Program-made: the position numbers and the translations under genes
Shown here: positions 54,661 through 63,274 of the stretch, piece after piece
Layout of the letters: each line of letters starts with the position of its first letter
Position numbering within the stretch: position 1 is the stretch's first letter
The notes under the pieces: model-generated
The model's input: only the letters and a program-made list of their open reading frames with translations
What the model was told of the DNA's origin: nothing
The model's database searches: none
Assembly: GCF_001647085.1 (NCBI RefSeq)
Contig: NZ_CP015520.1
Coordinates: 186,001-250,000, forward strand
DNA from: Thermococcus piezophilus
GTDB taxonomy: Archaea; Methanobacteriota_B; Thermococci; Thermococcales; Thermococcaceae
DNA length: 64,000 nt
Reading direction: 5' to 3'

Positions 54661-54670
54661 AGGCTTTTTA
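54661..54670 (+). promoter_or_regulatory. TATA box of the sRNA locus
   Basis: AGGCTTTTTAAC at 54661-54672 is a TATA-like element. Its predicted start, about 25 nt on, coincides with the first base of the hairpin at 54692. Confidence 0.5.
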
Positions 54671-54691
54671 ACCCCTCTTCCAATCCCTCAA

Positions 54692-54751
54692 CGGCCCGGC
54701 TTCCCGCCCTCTCCGCGGAGAAGTGAAGCGGGGGTTCCGGTCGGGCCGACA
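54692..54751 (+). ncRNA. candidate H/ACA-type guide RNA hairpin
   Basis: A 7-bp stem CGGCCCG (54692-54698) with CGGGCCG (54742-54748) is followed immediately by ACA at 54749-54751. Inside, CCCGC (54703-54707) pairs with GCGGG (54728-54732), leaving an asymmetric pocket (GCTT on the 5' side, GGTTCCGGT on the 3' side) about 16 nt from the ACA, as in archaeal H/ACA guides. The apex has a CTC-CGCG-GAG hairpin next to AAGTGAA. A perfect kink-turn is not seen, so the type is uncertain; a tRNA cloverleaf does not fit. Its TATA box and its place before a C/D sRNA support an RNA gene. Confidence 0.4.
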
Positions 54752-54827
54752 GGGGGATGACGAGCTTTTGCTTTGCTGAAACCGCGCTTCGCGCGGCGTC
54801 GTGATGAACACGCCCTTCACCGACCCC
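54752..54827 (+). ncRNA. box C/D guide sRNA with hairpin linker, second copy
   Basis: Order: GGGGG 54752-54756; C ATGACGA 54757-54763; guide GCTTTTGCTTTG (12 nt); D' CTGA 54776-54779; linker 54780-54800 with CCGCGC-TTC-GCGCGG, a perfect 6-bp hairpin; C' GTGATGA 54801-54807; guide ACACGCCCTTCA (12 nt); D CCGA 54820-54823; CCCC closing stem. The run from D' through the linker (CTGAAACCGCGCTTCGCGC) is identical to the sRNA at 51103, while the guides differ. Both use D box CCGA. Targets not assigned. It directly follows the possible H/ACA hairpin. Confidence 0.75.
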
Positions 54828-54841
54828 GAAGAAGAAAGGAA

Positions 54842-55465
54842 TCACTCGAGGAGCCCCTCGATTATCTCCATGACCTCGTGCAGGCTCTCGACGTTGTGAT
54901 CGCCCTCAACTCCCTCGTGCGGATTTATAGCAATGCTGACATCGGCAACACGGAACATGCTAAGGTCGTTGTAGCCGTCGCCGACCGCAACAGTCAGCTC
55001 CGGGTTGAACTCCTTCTTTAGCTCCTCCAAAATCCTCCCCTTGCTCTCGAAATCCACTACAGACTTTACCTTTCCGGTGACGAAGCCATTCTCATCAAAA
55101 ATCAGCTCGTTGGCGAAGACGTAATCAACGCCGAGCTCTCTGGCTATCCTTCCCGCGAGGCACATCAGTCCGCTGCTCAGTATCACTATTTTGAAGTCGT
55201 TCTCCTTTAGAAATTCGATGAGCTCCCATGCACCATCCATGTACTCCACAGAGTTAGCCCATTCCATTATCTCCTCCCTTGTATGACCCCTCCAGAGCAA
55301 AGCGTCGAGCTCTGCCCACGTTGCGTAGTCAAACTCCCCAGCGAAGAAGCGCTCAGCGTATTCCTTTCCCTTCTCCCACGTTCCGAACTTCTTATGAAGC
55401 TCCACCCAGCTGGAGACGGATTTAACAAGCGTTCCCTCAAGGTCAAAGGCAATCAGTCTCACCAT
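54842..55465 (-). CDS. HAD phosphatase, phosphoserine-phosphatase-like
   Basis: A 207-residue protein. Motif I is LIAFDLEGTLVKS (D-x-E), motif II is KIVILSSGLMCLAGRIAREL, and motif IV is LTVAVGDGYNDLSMFRVADV. This matches the SerB-like group. The cap is short and helical. Start ATG 55465 (MVRLIAFDLEG) follows GGTGGGAT. An inactivated relative lies at 42825-43406. Serine-phosphate specificity is not shown. Confidence 0.86.
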   Translation of the reverse strand: MVRLIAFDLEGTLVKSVSSWVELHKKFGTWEKGKEYAERFFAGEFDYATWAELDALLWRGHTREEIMEWANSVEYMDGAWELIEFLKENDFKIVILSSGLMCLAGRIARELGVDYVFANELIFDENGFVTGKVKSVVDFESKGRILEELKKEFNPELTVAVGDGYNDLSMFRVADVSIAINPHEGVEGDHNVESLHEVMEIIEGLLE

Positions 55466-55503
55466 AATCCCACCAGAAGAAAAGCTCATCACGACTTAAA
55501 AGC

Positions 55504-56196
<693 letters not shown>

Positions 56197-56215
56197 TCAA
56201 CCTTGCCCTTCATCT

Positions 56216-58150
56216 TCAGACTTTCTTGGCTTGGTACCAAGCAAGGGCTATGATGACAAGGGCACCCAGGACAAAGCCCAAGACACCCCACATAGCCTTT
56301 GCAGACGTCGGAGTGTAAGGAACGGTCTGAACGTTGGTAACCGTAGTCTCAAAAGTCTGGGTTTCCGTTGTGGTGTACGTCTCTGTTACAGTCACAGTGC
56401 CATTGGAAGGAACTGCAGTGGTTTCGATTACATCAGCTGTGGTCTCGTTTCCCGGGGAAACAGTTACATCGAGATTAAGAACTGTTGAGTCCATGATCCC
56501 AAATGGGGTCTCAATCCGAAGGATGAATTCCTTTGTCCCCTCGGTGTACGGGATTGCCTTCAAGCTGAGGGTAACGTTCTCGCCCGAAAGGAGGGAGAGG
56601 GGGGCGATCATAATGTCTCCCCTAGAAGAGAACGCATCATCTAGCCCAACGGCAACACCCTGAGGCAGAGCTACTGTGAGGTTTGCAGGAACCGAAACGT
56701 CCCCCGTGTTGGTAACTGTAACCATAATTAGGGCAGGGTGGTATATAGGAACCTGGTTGGGGGCCTCAACACTAAGCTCATACGAAATGTTGGACGGTTC
56801 GATACTAACCCGGAGGTCATTTGAGCGGAAATTCAGAACTGTGTATCCCCCACAAGCCAATTCGGAAGGGGCAACTGCTTCAGCCTCAACGTGTCCCAGG
56901 GTGAGGCTGCCGGAGCGATGGGGGAGAAGTTTGACCTCAAAGGTCTTTTTCTCACTGGGTCTGATCCTCTGAAGGAACAATTCTTTCCCCGATAGTATCT
57001 CGACGTCACCCTCTGGGACAAATTTCAGGGAAACGTTTGAGAGATCCACAGTACCAGTGTTCTGAACTGTCACCATTGCAGTCATGGGGACGTACTGCTT
57101 GCCGCCATCAGAGGAGACGCTTATCAACAGGTTCGCAACCTTGTCTACGCTAGGTATCTTGGTCTCATCCACCATGGCAAAGAAAGTCGCGGTTCCGTTG
57201 CTGGCTATACTCTCAAGGCCAACGGCGGCGCCACCATAATAGAGGAGAGATGAGATCGGATCTGCCGAAAGCTTGGCAATTCTTAGTACTTCACCACATG
57301 AGTTGCGGAGTGACACAGTGGCGCCACCGAAGTAATAGTCGTAGCTGATTATGTAGGGCCCGACTTTCTGGGTCTGACCTGGGGAAAGCATGAATGTTAA
57401 ATCAGGAACCGTTTCAACGTCAATAGATGCACCGATGAAGTTAACCACGACCTTCACATAATCAACACCCACGAGTTCCTCAACTTTAACGTGGAAGACC
57501 CCTACATTAGCCTCTTTTCCAACCTCAATGGGATATGTATTGTTTTTATAAGTGAAAAAAACAGTCTCAATGAATCCACCGGTTGTGTTCTCAACGGTGG
57601 CGTTTGAGAACGTTAGGATATGGCCATAAGCACTGACGTTCTGACCCCGCTTCAGGTATCCCTCAAAAATCTTGGGGTACGCAGACACCTTAACGCGGAT
57701 ATTCCCAAAGGTGAAGTCAGAGGATGTGAACTCCTTCGACTCGTTGCCTTTACTCACCCTCAGCTTTGCTCCCGAGCTGTCTACGGACAGTACTGAGATC
57801 GTGTAGTCTCCAAAGGTGACGTTCTGGCCCGGGAAAACATGGGAGAAGTTAACTTTGATGAGCACAAGCGACTCACTGTTTGCAAGGACACGGAAATACG
57901 TGAGCCTAGTCTGGCCAAAGGTGAGACTCTCCCCAAGTTTAACAATGAAAGTATGTGACGTGCTACCATTCAGCAGAACCACCATCAGCGAACCGTCATC
58001 AAAGGAGACGTCCCTCAGCTCTATGATGGTGTCCCCGAGAGTTATAACACCGGGAACACCCATCCAGCCTGTGAAGGAGGAAGCACCTACTCTCCCTATC
58101 AGTGGAAAAAGGAGGATTATCACCGCAGCAATGGCCATAAACTTCCTCAC
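56216..58150 (-). CDS. large extracellular membrane-anchored protein downstream of flaJ
   Basis: A 644-residue protein starting at GTG, whose G overlaps the flaJ stop (GTGA). Residues 1-22 are a signal peptide. The ectodomain is beta-rich, with repeated segments of the type GDTIIELRDVSFDDGSL, TFGQTRLTYFRV, TFGDYTISVLSV and TFGNIRVKVSAY at intervals of ~60 residues, then COG/NEW3-like domains (VQNTGTVDLSNVSLKFVPEG; VTNTGDVSVPANLTVALPQG). A Thr-rich stretch precedes the C-terminal helix (WGVLGFVLGALVIIALAW) and KKV. It seems an S-layer- or sheath-type protein. Being coupled to the archaellum operon suggests a link with the archaellum envelope passage, by inference. Confidence 0.78.
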   Translation of the reverse strand: MRKFMAIAAVIILLFPLIGRVGASSFTGWMGVPGVITLGDTIIELRDVSFDDGSLMVVLLNGSTSHTFIVKLGESLTFGQTRLTYFRVLANSESLVLIKVNFSHVFPGQNVTFGDYTISVLSVDSSGAKLRVSKGNESKEFTSSDFTFGNIRVKVSAYPKIFEGYLKRGQNVSAYGHILTFSNATVENTTGGFIETVFFTYKNNTYPIEVGKEANVGVFHVKVEELVGVDYVKVVVNFIGASIDVETVPDLTFMLSPGQTQKVGPYIISYDYYFGGATVSLRNSCGEVLRIAKLSADPISSLLYYGGAAVGLESIASNGTATFFAMVDETKIPSVDKVANLLISVSSDGGKQYVPMTAMVTVQNTGTVDLSNVSLKFVPEGDVEILSGKELFLQRIRPSEKKTFEVKLLPHRSGSLTLGHVEAEAVAPSELACGGYTVLNFRSNDLRVSIEPSNISYELSVEAPNQVPIYHPALIMVTVTNTGDVSVPANLTVALPQGVAVGLDDAFSSRGDIMIAPLSLLSGENVTLSLKAIPYTEGTKEFILRIETPFGIMDSTVLNLDVTVSPGNETTADVIETTAVPSNGTVTVTETYTTTETQTFETTVTNVQTVPYTPTSAKAMWGVLGFVLGALVIIALAWYQAKKV

Positions 58151-59877
58151 GGTATCACCCCCAAGAGGTGAAAGGCGATCTGGGCAGTTTCCCCACCAGA
58201 GCTTATCCCCATCATCCTCGCCATAAGGGTCTGGCCGAGGTACATTCCCACGGCAAATATCCATGAAAGTATTACAAAGTACCTCACAGTACCGAGGATG
58301 TGACCCCCGTCGGCCAGCTTAATGACCAAGCCCGAGAGGAGAGAGTGGAGCACCATCATAACGAGCATCAAGTACACGAGGAACCTCATTCCTGAAGGTG
58401 GGATGACATGGATTATATCGCCTATGTACTCCGTTGGCACCTCCATCTGAGAAAACATCTGGCTTATCGAGACCGCCACCTGGAAGGAGGCCGCCAGTGC
58501 GAAGGCAAAGGCGCCTGTGAGACCGTAGATTATACCTACAAAGCTCGCTATGCTCTGCTGCCTCTTTCTTCTTAGACGAACGAGTCTCTCAAAGTTCCTG
58601 CTTATGATCAGACCAACGTAGTCGGGCTCGGCACCCATCCGGAGGCTCTCACGGAATATCTCGGAGAAAATTCCGATGAGCCAGCTTCCGGTCCCTGCTA
58701 TGAAGAAGTCCCATGCTCTGTCCCTGTCCACGCGGACGGCAAGGCGTCTGTAGAGAGCCCGGATATCCTGTGTAAGGGAACCAAAGTCGTGGGCGCTGAG
58801 GTACTTAAGGACGAGGACAAGGGAAGCACCGCTTGCAGCGAGGGATGAACCCAGGCTCCTAATAAAGGCTGCGAAGTTCTCATCCTTCCTGAATATCGAC
58901 CCTTCTTCCCTATTGACGACGTGGCCCAGGTAGAAAAACGGAGTTAACACTCCGGCGAGGATGAAGGGTTCCGGAATTGAGTAGCGCGGCCTTAGAACCG
59001 CCAAGTAAAGCAGAGCCACAATGATACTGCCTAAAACAGAATAAATCGCCGCCATTTTTATCCTCTTCCGGCGCGGGTCTTCTATTCCCCTGCGGTCTGC
59101 CCATATTGGGTCATCAGGCATTCTGAACTTAACGACGAGGAGTATACCGACCTCAGCCGCAAGGATCATCACGACCGCGTAGAGTCCCATGGTGGTAATA
59201 TCCATGCCGGTGATTATAGGGCCGATGATGACAAAAGAGGCTATAAACACAACCGAGATAATTATGGACTCATATATCTCCTTAAAGACGTCAAGGTCGT
59301 AAAGCGCGCCCTCATAAAAGGTTTGATAGTCGTCCATAACCGTCTGCTGCTCCTGAAAGAGGTAATCCTTCAAGTCAACACCACTGTCAAGGGAATAGGC
59401 TAGCCTGTCAAGAAAGTCAGCGAACATCGTGCTCGGAGTTCTCCTCGCGAGGAAACGGAAGGCTTCAGGCATAGAGAGGTGGAGCCTGTTAACTATTGTA
59501 TGAACCTTCTTCAGCTCGTCCGCTATGGCGCCGAGCTTGGGGTCGTGGGAGAGTACCGCAATGAGGTCGGCACGGCTCATCTCGCTCGTAGATAGAACCG
59601 CGAAGTAGGTGATGAAGTACGGCATTTTTGAGTTTATTGATATCCTCTTTGAATCGGCCACGATGTAAGGATAAGCAGCAGCGTAAACGAGGAGGACAAC
59701 TGGTATTAGGAACATGAGAACCTTAAGGGCAGTGGGCATGTAGAGGAAGGTCGTTATAACTCCAACGGCGAGAAAAATGGTTGCCGAGATGGCCATGTAG
59801 GGTATGAGCACTTTCCGTAGGTATGTCCTCATGTCAAGGTCTGCCTTGGTGAAGATGCTGATTTTCCCGTCACTCAT
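58147..59877 (-). CDS. flaJ: archaellum membrane platform protein FlaJ/ArlJ
   Basis: A 576-residue polytopic protein homologous to TadC/PilC platform components. Membrane helices lie at about 26-75 and in the two conserved T2SSF regions (FADFLDRLAYSLDSGVDLKD; SLAASGASLVLVLKYLSAHD; MGAEPDYVGLIISRNFERLV), ending with SGLVIKLADGGHILG. It anchors the FlaI motor in the membrane. The start ATG 59877 follows GAGGTGAGG. It lies 13 nt after flaI and its stop is coupled to the next gene. Confidence 0.95.
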   Translation of the reverse strand: MSDGKISIFTKADLDMRTYLRKVLIPYMAISATIFLAVGVITTFLYMPTALKVLMFLIPVVLLVYAAAYPYIVADSKRISINSKMPYFITYFAVLSTSEMSRADLIAVLSHDPKLGAIADELKKVHTIVNRLHLSMPEAFRFLARRTPSTMFADFLDRLAYSLDSGVDLKDYLFQEQQTVMDDYQTFYEGALYDLDVFKEIYESIIISVVFIASFVIIGPIITGMDITTMGLYAVVMILAAEVGILLVVKFRMPDDPIWADRRGIEDPRRKRIKMAAIYSVLGSIIVALLYLAVLRPRYSIPEPFILAGVLTPFFYLGHVVNREEGSIFRKDENFAAFIRSLGSSLAASGASLVLVLKYLSAHDFGSLTQDIRALYRRLAVRVDRDRAWDFFIAGTGSWLIGIFSEIFRESLRMGAEPDYVGLIISRNFERLVRLRRKRQQSIASFVGIIYGLTGAFAFALAASFQVAVSISQMFSQMEVPTEYIGDIIHVIPPSGMRFLVYLMLVMMVLHSLLSGLVIKLADGGHILGTVRYFVILSWIFAVGMYLGQTLMARMMGISSGGETAQIAFHLLGVIP

Positions 59878-59890
59878 AACCCTCACCTCG

Positions 59891-61531
59891 TCAGATTCTA
59901 AAGCTCAGTCCCTCAATACCGCGCTGGTAGAATGCCTTGATCTCCCTGTAGACGTCCCAGTAGTTTGTTATACCCAGTTCGACCATCCTCTGAAGGATCT
60001 TCGCACGTAGGAATAGCTCATTGTAAATCTCCTTTGGGTCCTCGTAGCCCGCTATTTCGGCTATCTTCCTCTCTAAGATGTAAGAGTTGTTGAAACCACG
60101 GAAGATGTGCCTGTCTGATACTGGATCCCACTCGAAGACGTTCCTTGTGGCCACACCGCCGAGCTCCTCGTAGTAGCCCTCGATCTCGACGACGTTGATG
60201 GTCCTCCTAAGGAACTTACCCTTGACATAGACCGCCTGCTGGAAGACTGCTATGTTAAGGTTGTCAATGAATGTTATCGGGACGTTGATTGGATGCCCAG
60301 TGAAACGCTGTATCATCTTCTTAATGTCACCCGCGTGGAAGGTGCTCATGACAGGATGGCCTGTCTGCATGGCCTGGAACGCGATGGCACCCTCAGCGCC
60401 ACGGATCTCACCGACGATTATGTAGTTCGGCCTTGAACGGAGTGCCGCCTTTAGGAGGTCAAAGAGCGTAACCCTGCTTTCCTCAGGACCGCGCTCACGG
60501 GTTATAAGGCGCTGCCACACCGGATGCGGAACCTGAACCTCCGGCGTATCCTCGGCGGTATATATCTTTGAGCCAGGTTTGATAAAGGGAATAATCGAGT
60601 TCAAAAGCGTAGTCTTACCTGAAGCTGTTTCACCACAGACAAAGACACTCATACCGTATTCGATGGCTATCCAAAGGTATGCGGCAACCTCGGCGCTTAG
60701 CGTTCCCCAGGCTATCAGCTGAACAATGCTTATCGGAGTTGCCGAGAACTTACGGATGGTTGCGCTTGGGCCCCTGATGGATATGTCCGGTGAGTAGATT
60801 ATGTTGATACGGGAACCGTCTGGGAGAGCACCGTCAACAATGGGCGTTCTATCACTTACAGGCCTTCCGATGCGCTCAGATATGTTCTTGAAGTAGTCGG
60901 CTAGCTTGACGTTGTCGCCGAAGGTTATGTTGGTCTGCATCATCTCGAATATTTTATGGACAAGAGAGACATTGTTGGCACCGATGATATGGATGTCCTC
61001 AATATAGGGGTCCCTAGCTATCGGCTCGAGGGGGCCAATTCCGATGATATCGCGCTTGATGAGGTAGCGGAACTTCTCCATCTCGTCCTTGGTGATCGTG
61101 AAGTGCTGTCCTCTGCTGAAGAGGCCGCCCTTGCTCGACTTGATGAGGGCCAACACCGCCTCGTCGAAGAGAGCATCAAGAAAGCGCTCGAACTCCTCCT
61201 GCTCCTCCGGTATCTCCCTCGATGGGGCCAGCTCCAGTATCTTGTCACGGATCATGCTGTACTTTTGCTCCTCTTCCCTGCTTTCGATACGGGGCTCTAT
61301 GACGATGTACTTCTTTTCGGCAGTGGCAGGGTCGCCGTAGATGTGGATGAATATCGGATCACCGACGGGGTAGAGTATGTTGGGGTAGAGGATTTCTTTC
61401 ATGTCCCTGCTGAGCTGGGCGTGAAACTCAGGCAACTTACCGTACTTACGCCTGAACTGGTCAACATACTTTCTGAGATGCGGGTTCCTCGCCATCGCTT
61501 CCTCAAAGGTGTCGCTGAACGCCTGCGCCAT
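59891..61531 (-). CDS. flaI: archaellum motor ATPase FlaI/ArlI
   Basis: A 546-residue secretion-type ATPase of the VirB11/PilT superfamily. It has an N-terminal domain ending near LIKRDIIGIGPLEPIARDPY, Walker A CGETASGKTTLLNSIIPF, Asp and His boxes (KIYTAEDTPEVQVPH; LRSRPNYIIVGEIRGAE; GHPVMSTFHAGD) in the expected order. It powers archaellum assembly and rotation. The start ATG 61531 (MAQAFSD) lies 2 nt after the FlaH stop and uses its GGTGGT. Confidence 0.97.
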   Translation of the reverse strand: MAQAFSDTFEEAMARNPHLRKYVDQFRRKYGKLPEFHAQLSRDMKEILYPNILYPVGDPIFIHIYGDPATAEKKYIVIEPRIESREEEQKYSMIRDKILELAPSREIPEEQEEFERFLDALFDEAVLALIKSSKGGLFSRGQHFTITKDEMEKFRYLIKRDIIGIGPLEPIARDPYIEDIHIIGANNVSLVHKIFEMMQTNITFGDNVKLADYFKNISERIGRPVSDRTPIVDGALPDGSRINIIYSPDISIRGPSATIRKFSATPISIVQLIAWGTLSAEVAAYLWIAIEYGMSVFVCGETASGKTTLLNSIIPFIKPGSKIYTAEDTPEVQVPHPVWQRLITRERGPEESRVTLFDLLKAALRSRPNYIIVGEIRGAEGAIAFQAMQTGHPVMSTFHAGDIKKMIQRFTGHPINVPITFIDNLNIAVFQQAVYVKGKFLRRTINVVEIEGYYEELGGVATRNVFEWDPVSDRHIFRGFNNSYILERKIAEIAGYEDPKEIYNELFLRAKILQRMVELGITNYWDVYREIKAFYQRGIEGLSFRI

Positions 61532-61532
61532 A

Positions 61533-62231
61533 TTACACCACCGCCGCAATTTCTACTATCAGTCCAACCTTCGGCTCCACACGGAACGGGATAATCTTCT
61601 GAAATATGCCCTTGGCGTTGTTGTACTTGACTATAGTTGCCGAGTTTTTGAGATCACCACCGAAGACCTTAACGCTGAGCCTTACCAGCATGGTGGAGGC
61701 TTCCTCAAGGACGAAGAGAGAATCCCTGTCGACTTCCTCGATATTGGCGGTGAGTATTATCACCTTGCCGAGGGAGGCCATCTTCTTGACGTAGAGGAGG
61801 AAGTCGCGGACAGCGCTTGGGTCCTGCTCGCGGGAGAAGAGGGAGGAGAATGAATCAATGATCATGATGTCCGGCTCCCAGAGGCGGGGCTCCCCGAAGA
61901 GTCTGCTAAAGAACTTTCTCTTCTCACTCACACCAGTAAGTAGCGGGTAAAGAGAGACGAAAATGAGCTTCTTCCTGATTATAAAGGGGATTATATCATA
62001 ACCAAGGGACTCCATCTGCTTTATGTACTCAACGGTAGTGTACTGACTTGAAATGTAACTGGCAGTGTAGCCGTTCATGAGAAAGCCATAGAGAAGGCGC
62101 TGAACAAATATAGACTTACCGCTACCCCTATCACCCTCGACGAGCATGATGGTGCCCGCGGGAATGCCCCCGCCGAGACGCCTGTGGAGCTCATCGCCCT
62201 TAAGCTCAATCTTGAGGAGTTCCTCGACCAA
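61533..62231 (-). CDS. flaH: archaellum regulatory ATPase FlaH/ArlH
   Basis: A RecA-fold protein of ~232 residues with Walker A EGDRGSGKSIFVQRLL and Walker B-like DIMIIDSFSSLFSREQDP. FlaH rings bind ATP and stimulate FlaI in the archaellum motor. The N-terminus VEELLKIELKGDELHRRLGG matches relatives. The start is uncertain: I use TTG 62231, preceded by GGTGGTGGT; GTG 62243 is the earliest in-frame alternative. It overlaps no gene but is 2 nt from flaI. Confidence 0.92.
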   Translation of the reverse strand: MVEELLKIELKGDELHRRLGGGIPAGTIMLVEGDRGSGKSIFVQRLLYGFLMNGYTASYISSQYTTVEYIKQMESLGYDIIPFIIRKKLIFVSLYPLLTGVSEKRKFFSRLFGEPRLWEPDIMIIDSFSSLFSREQDPSAVRDFLLYVKKMASLGKVIILTANIEEVDRDSLFVLEEASTMLVRLSVKVFGGDLKNSATIVKYNNAKGIFQKIIPFRVEPKVGLIVEIAAVV

Positions 62232-62286
62232 GATGACCACCACCGTCTCGCGTTATTTTACCCGAGGATGATAAAGGCCGCCGACG

Positions 62287-62766
62287 TCATGGGGCCTTGA
62301 AGACCAGGCTGCGTCTCTTGCCGTTTTCAAGAACCACCATGATGGTGTAGTACTGTCCGGATGTAAGGAGACTACCTTTGGTGACTTTTATCACGCCGAC
62401 CTCGTAGGGGCCGAGAGTAGTTATTGTATTCCCATAGACATCGGTGAAAGTGAGGTTCGCAGGGGGCACCATATCCCCGTCAATAAACACCTGAACTGCA
62501 TCGGCAGTGAATGGAAAGGGTTCCTTCCCTATGTTCTTGATGTAAAACGTATACGTGTAGGGCCCAGTTCCACTTACTGGTATGTTGTTCGGGTCATTTA
62601 TGATGGAGAAGTCAGTCCTGAGCTGATCTGCCAGCATTGCCCCTCTATCGTTCATGCCGTGGGCTATGTCGTTGGTGATATAAGCTAATCCGCCGGCAAC
62701 GCTACCGGCAACGATCACAGCCACAATGAACATAATCAACTCGCTCGCTGGCCCTCCTGCGGCCAT
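62287..62766 (-). CDS. flaG: archaellum stator-type protein FlaG/ArlG
   Basis: A 159-residue protein: one N-terminal membrane helix (ELIMFIVAVIVAGSVAGGLA), then a beta-sandwich of archaellin type (TYTFYIKNIGKEPFPFTADA; VFIDGDMVPPANLTFTDVYG; EVGVIKVTKGSLLTSGQYYT). FlaG with FlaF forms filaments in the periplasm that anchor the archaellum to the S-layer. Its ATG overlaps the FlaF stop (TGATG), with GGGTGAG as site. Confidence 0.93.
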   Translation of the reverse strand: MAAGGPASELIMFIVAVIVAGSVAGGLAYITNDIAHGMNDRGAMLADQLRTDFSIINDPNNIPVSGTGPYTYTFYIKNIGKEPFPFTADAVQVFIDGDMVPPANLTFTDVYGNTITTLGPYEVGVIKVTKGSLLTSGQYYTIMVVLENGKRRSLVFKAP

Positions 62767-63242
62767 CAGCTCACCCCCATTGGACACTGGGTCGAGTAGC
62801 TGTTCACAATATAGGCCAATTTGGCTGAGTCATAATAATACTCAACCAGCAGCATACATCCGTTGTCAAATCCAAACGTGGCATAGTTAATGGCACCGCT
62901 GATATCAGCTCCCCCAGTGACCGTAATGGTGTAATAATTGTTTGGTATCAAATAGCCAAGATTAACGGACGACACGTAGGTTCCGTTATGAAGTACAACA
63001 ACGGTTCCACTAATGGTCTGACCCAAATACTTGAAAGACACACTCACATCAGAGGAACCGGACGCAGTAATGCTTACATCACCAACATCGAAATGAACCT
63101 GAGAAAGCCTGAGCTCGTACCAGTCCTCGCGGGCGGCCTGGACGTTGGAGTAGCTGTTTTCCCACGCGGTGTAAAGGGTGCTGGCGGCTATTAAAAAAGA
63201 AATAAAGATTATGGCCGTACTCGCTGATACGCTGAATCCCAT
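62766..63242 (-). CDS. flaF: archaellum stator-type protein FlaF/ArlF
   Basis: A 158-residue protein with an N-terminal membrane helix (STAIIFISFLIAASTLYTAW) and an extracellular beta-sandwich (FDVGDVSITASGSSDVSVSF; YLIPNNYYTITVTGGADIS). FlaF binds S-layer protein and holds the archaellum. It starts 32 nt after the FlaD stop (ATG 63242 with CGGGGAG-like GAGGGGGGCGG) and couples to flaG. Confidence 0.93.
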   Translation of the reverse strand: MGFSVSASTAIIFISFLIAASTLYTAWENSYSNVQAAREDWYELRLSQVHFDVGDVSITASGSSDVSVSFKYLGQTISGTVVVLHNGTYVSSVNLGYLIPNNYYTITVTGGADISGAINYATFGFDNGCMLLVEYYYDSAKLAYIVNSYSTQCPMGVS

Positions 63243-63274
63243 AGGCCGCCCCCCTCTCCCTGAAGTCCTGCACC

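Noticed and set aside
54692-54751. tRNA gene
   Set aside because: A 7-bp closing stem looks like an acceptor stem, but there is no D-arm, no anticodon arm and no T-loop consensus in place, and 3' ACA directly follows the stem.
55465-55498. minus-strand C/D sRNA in the leader of the HAD gene
   Set aside because: A GTGATGA box with 12 following bases exists, but no D', C' or D boxes follow.
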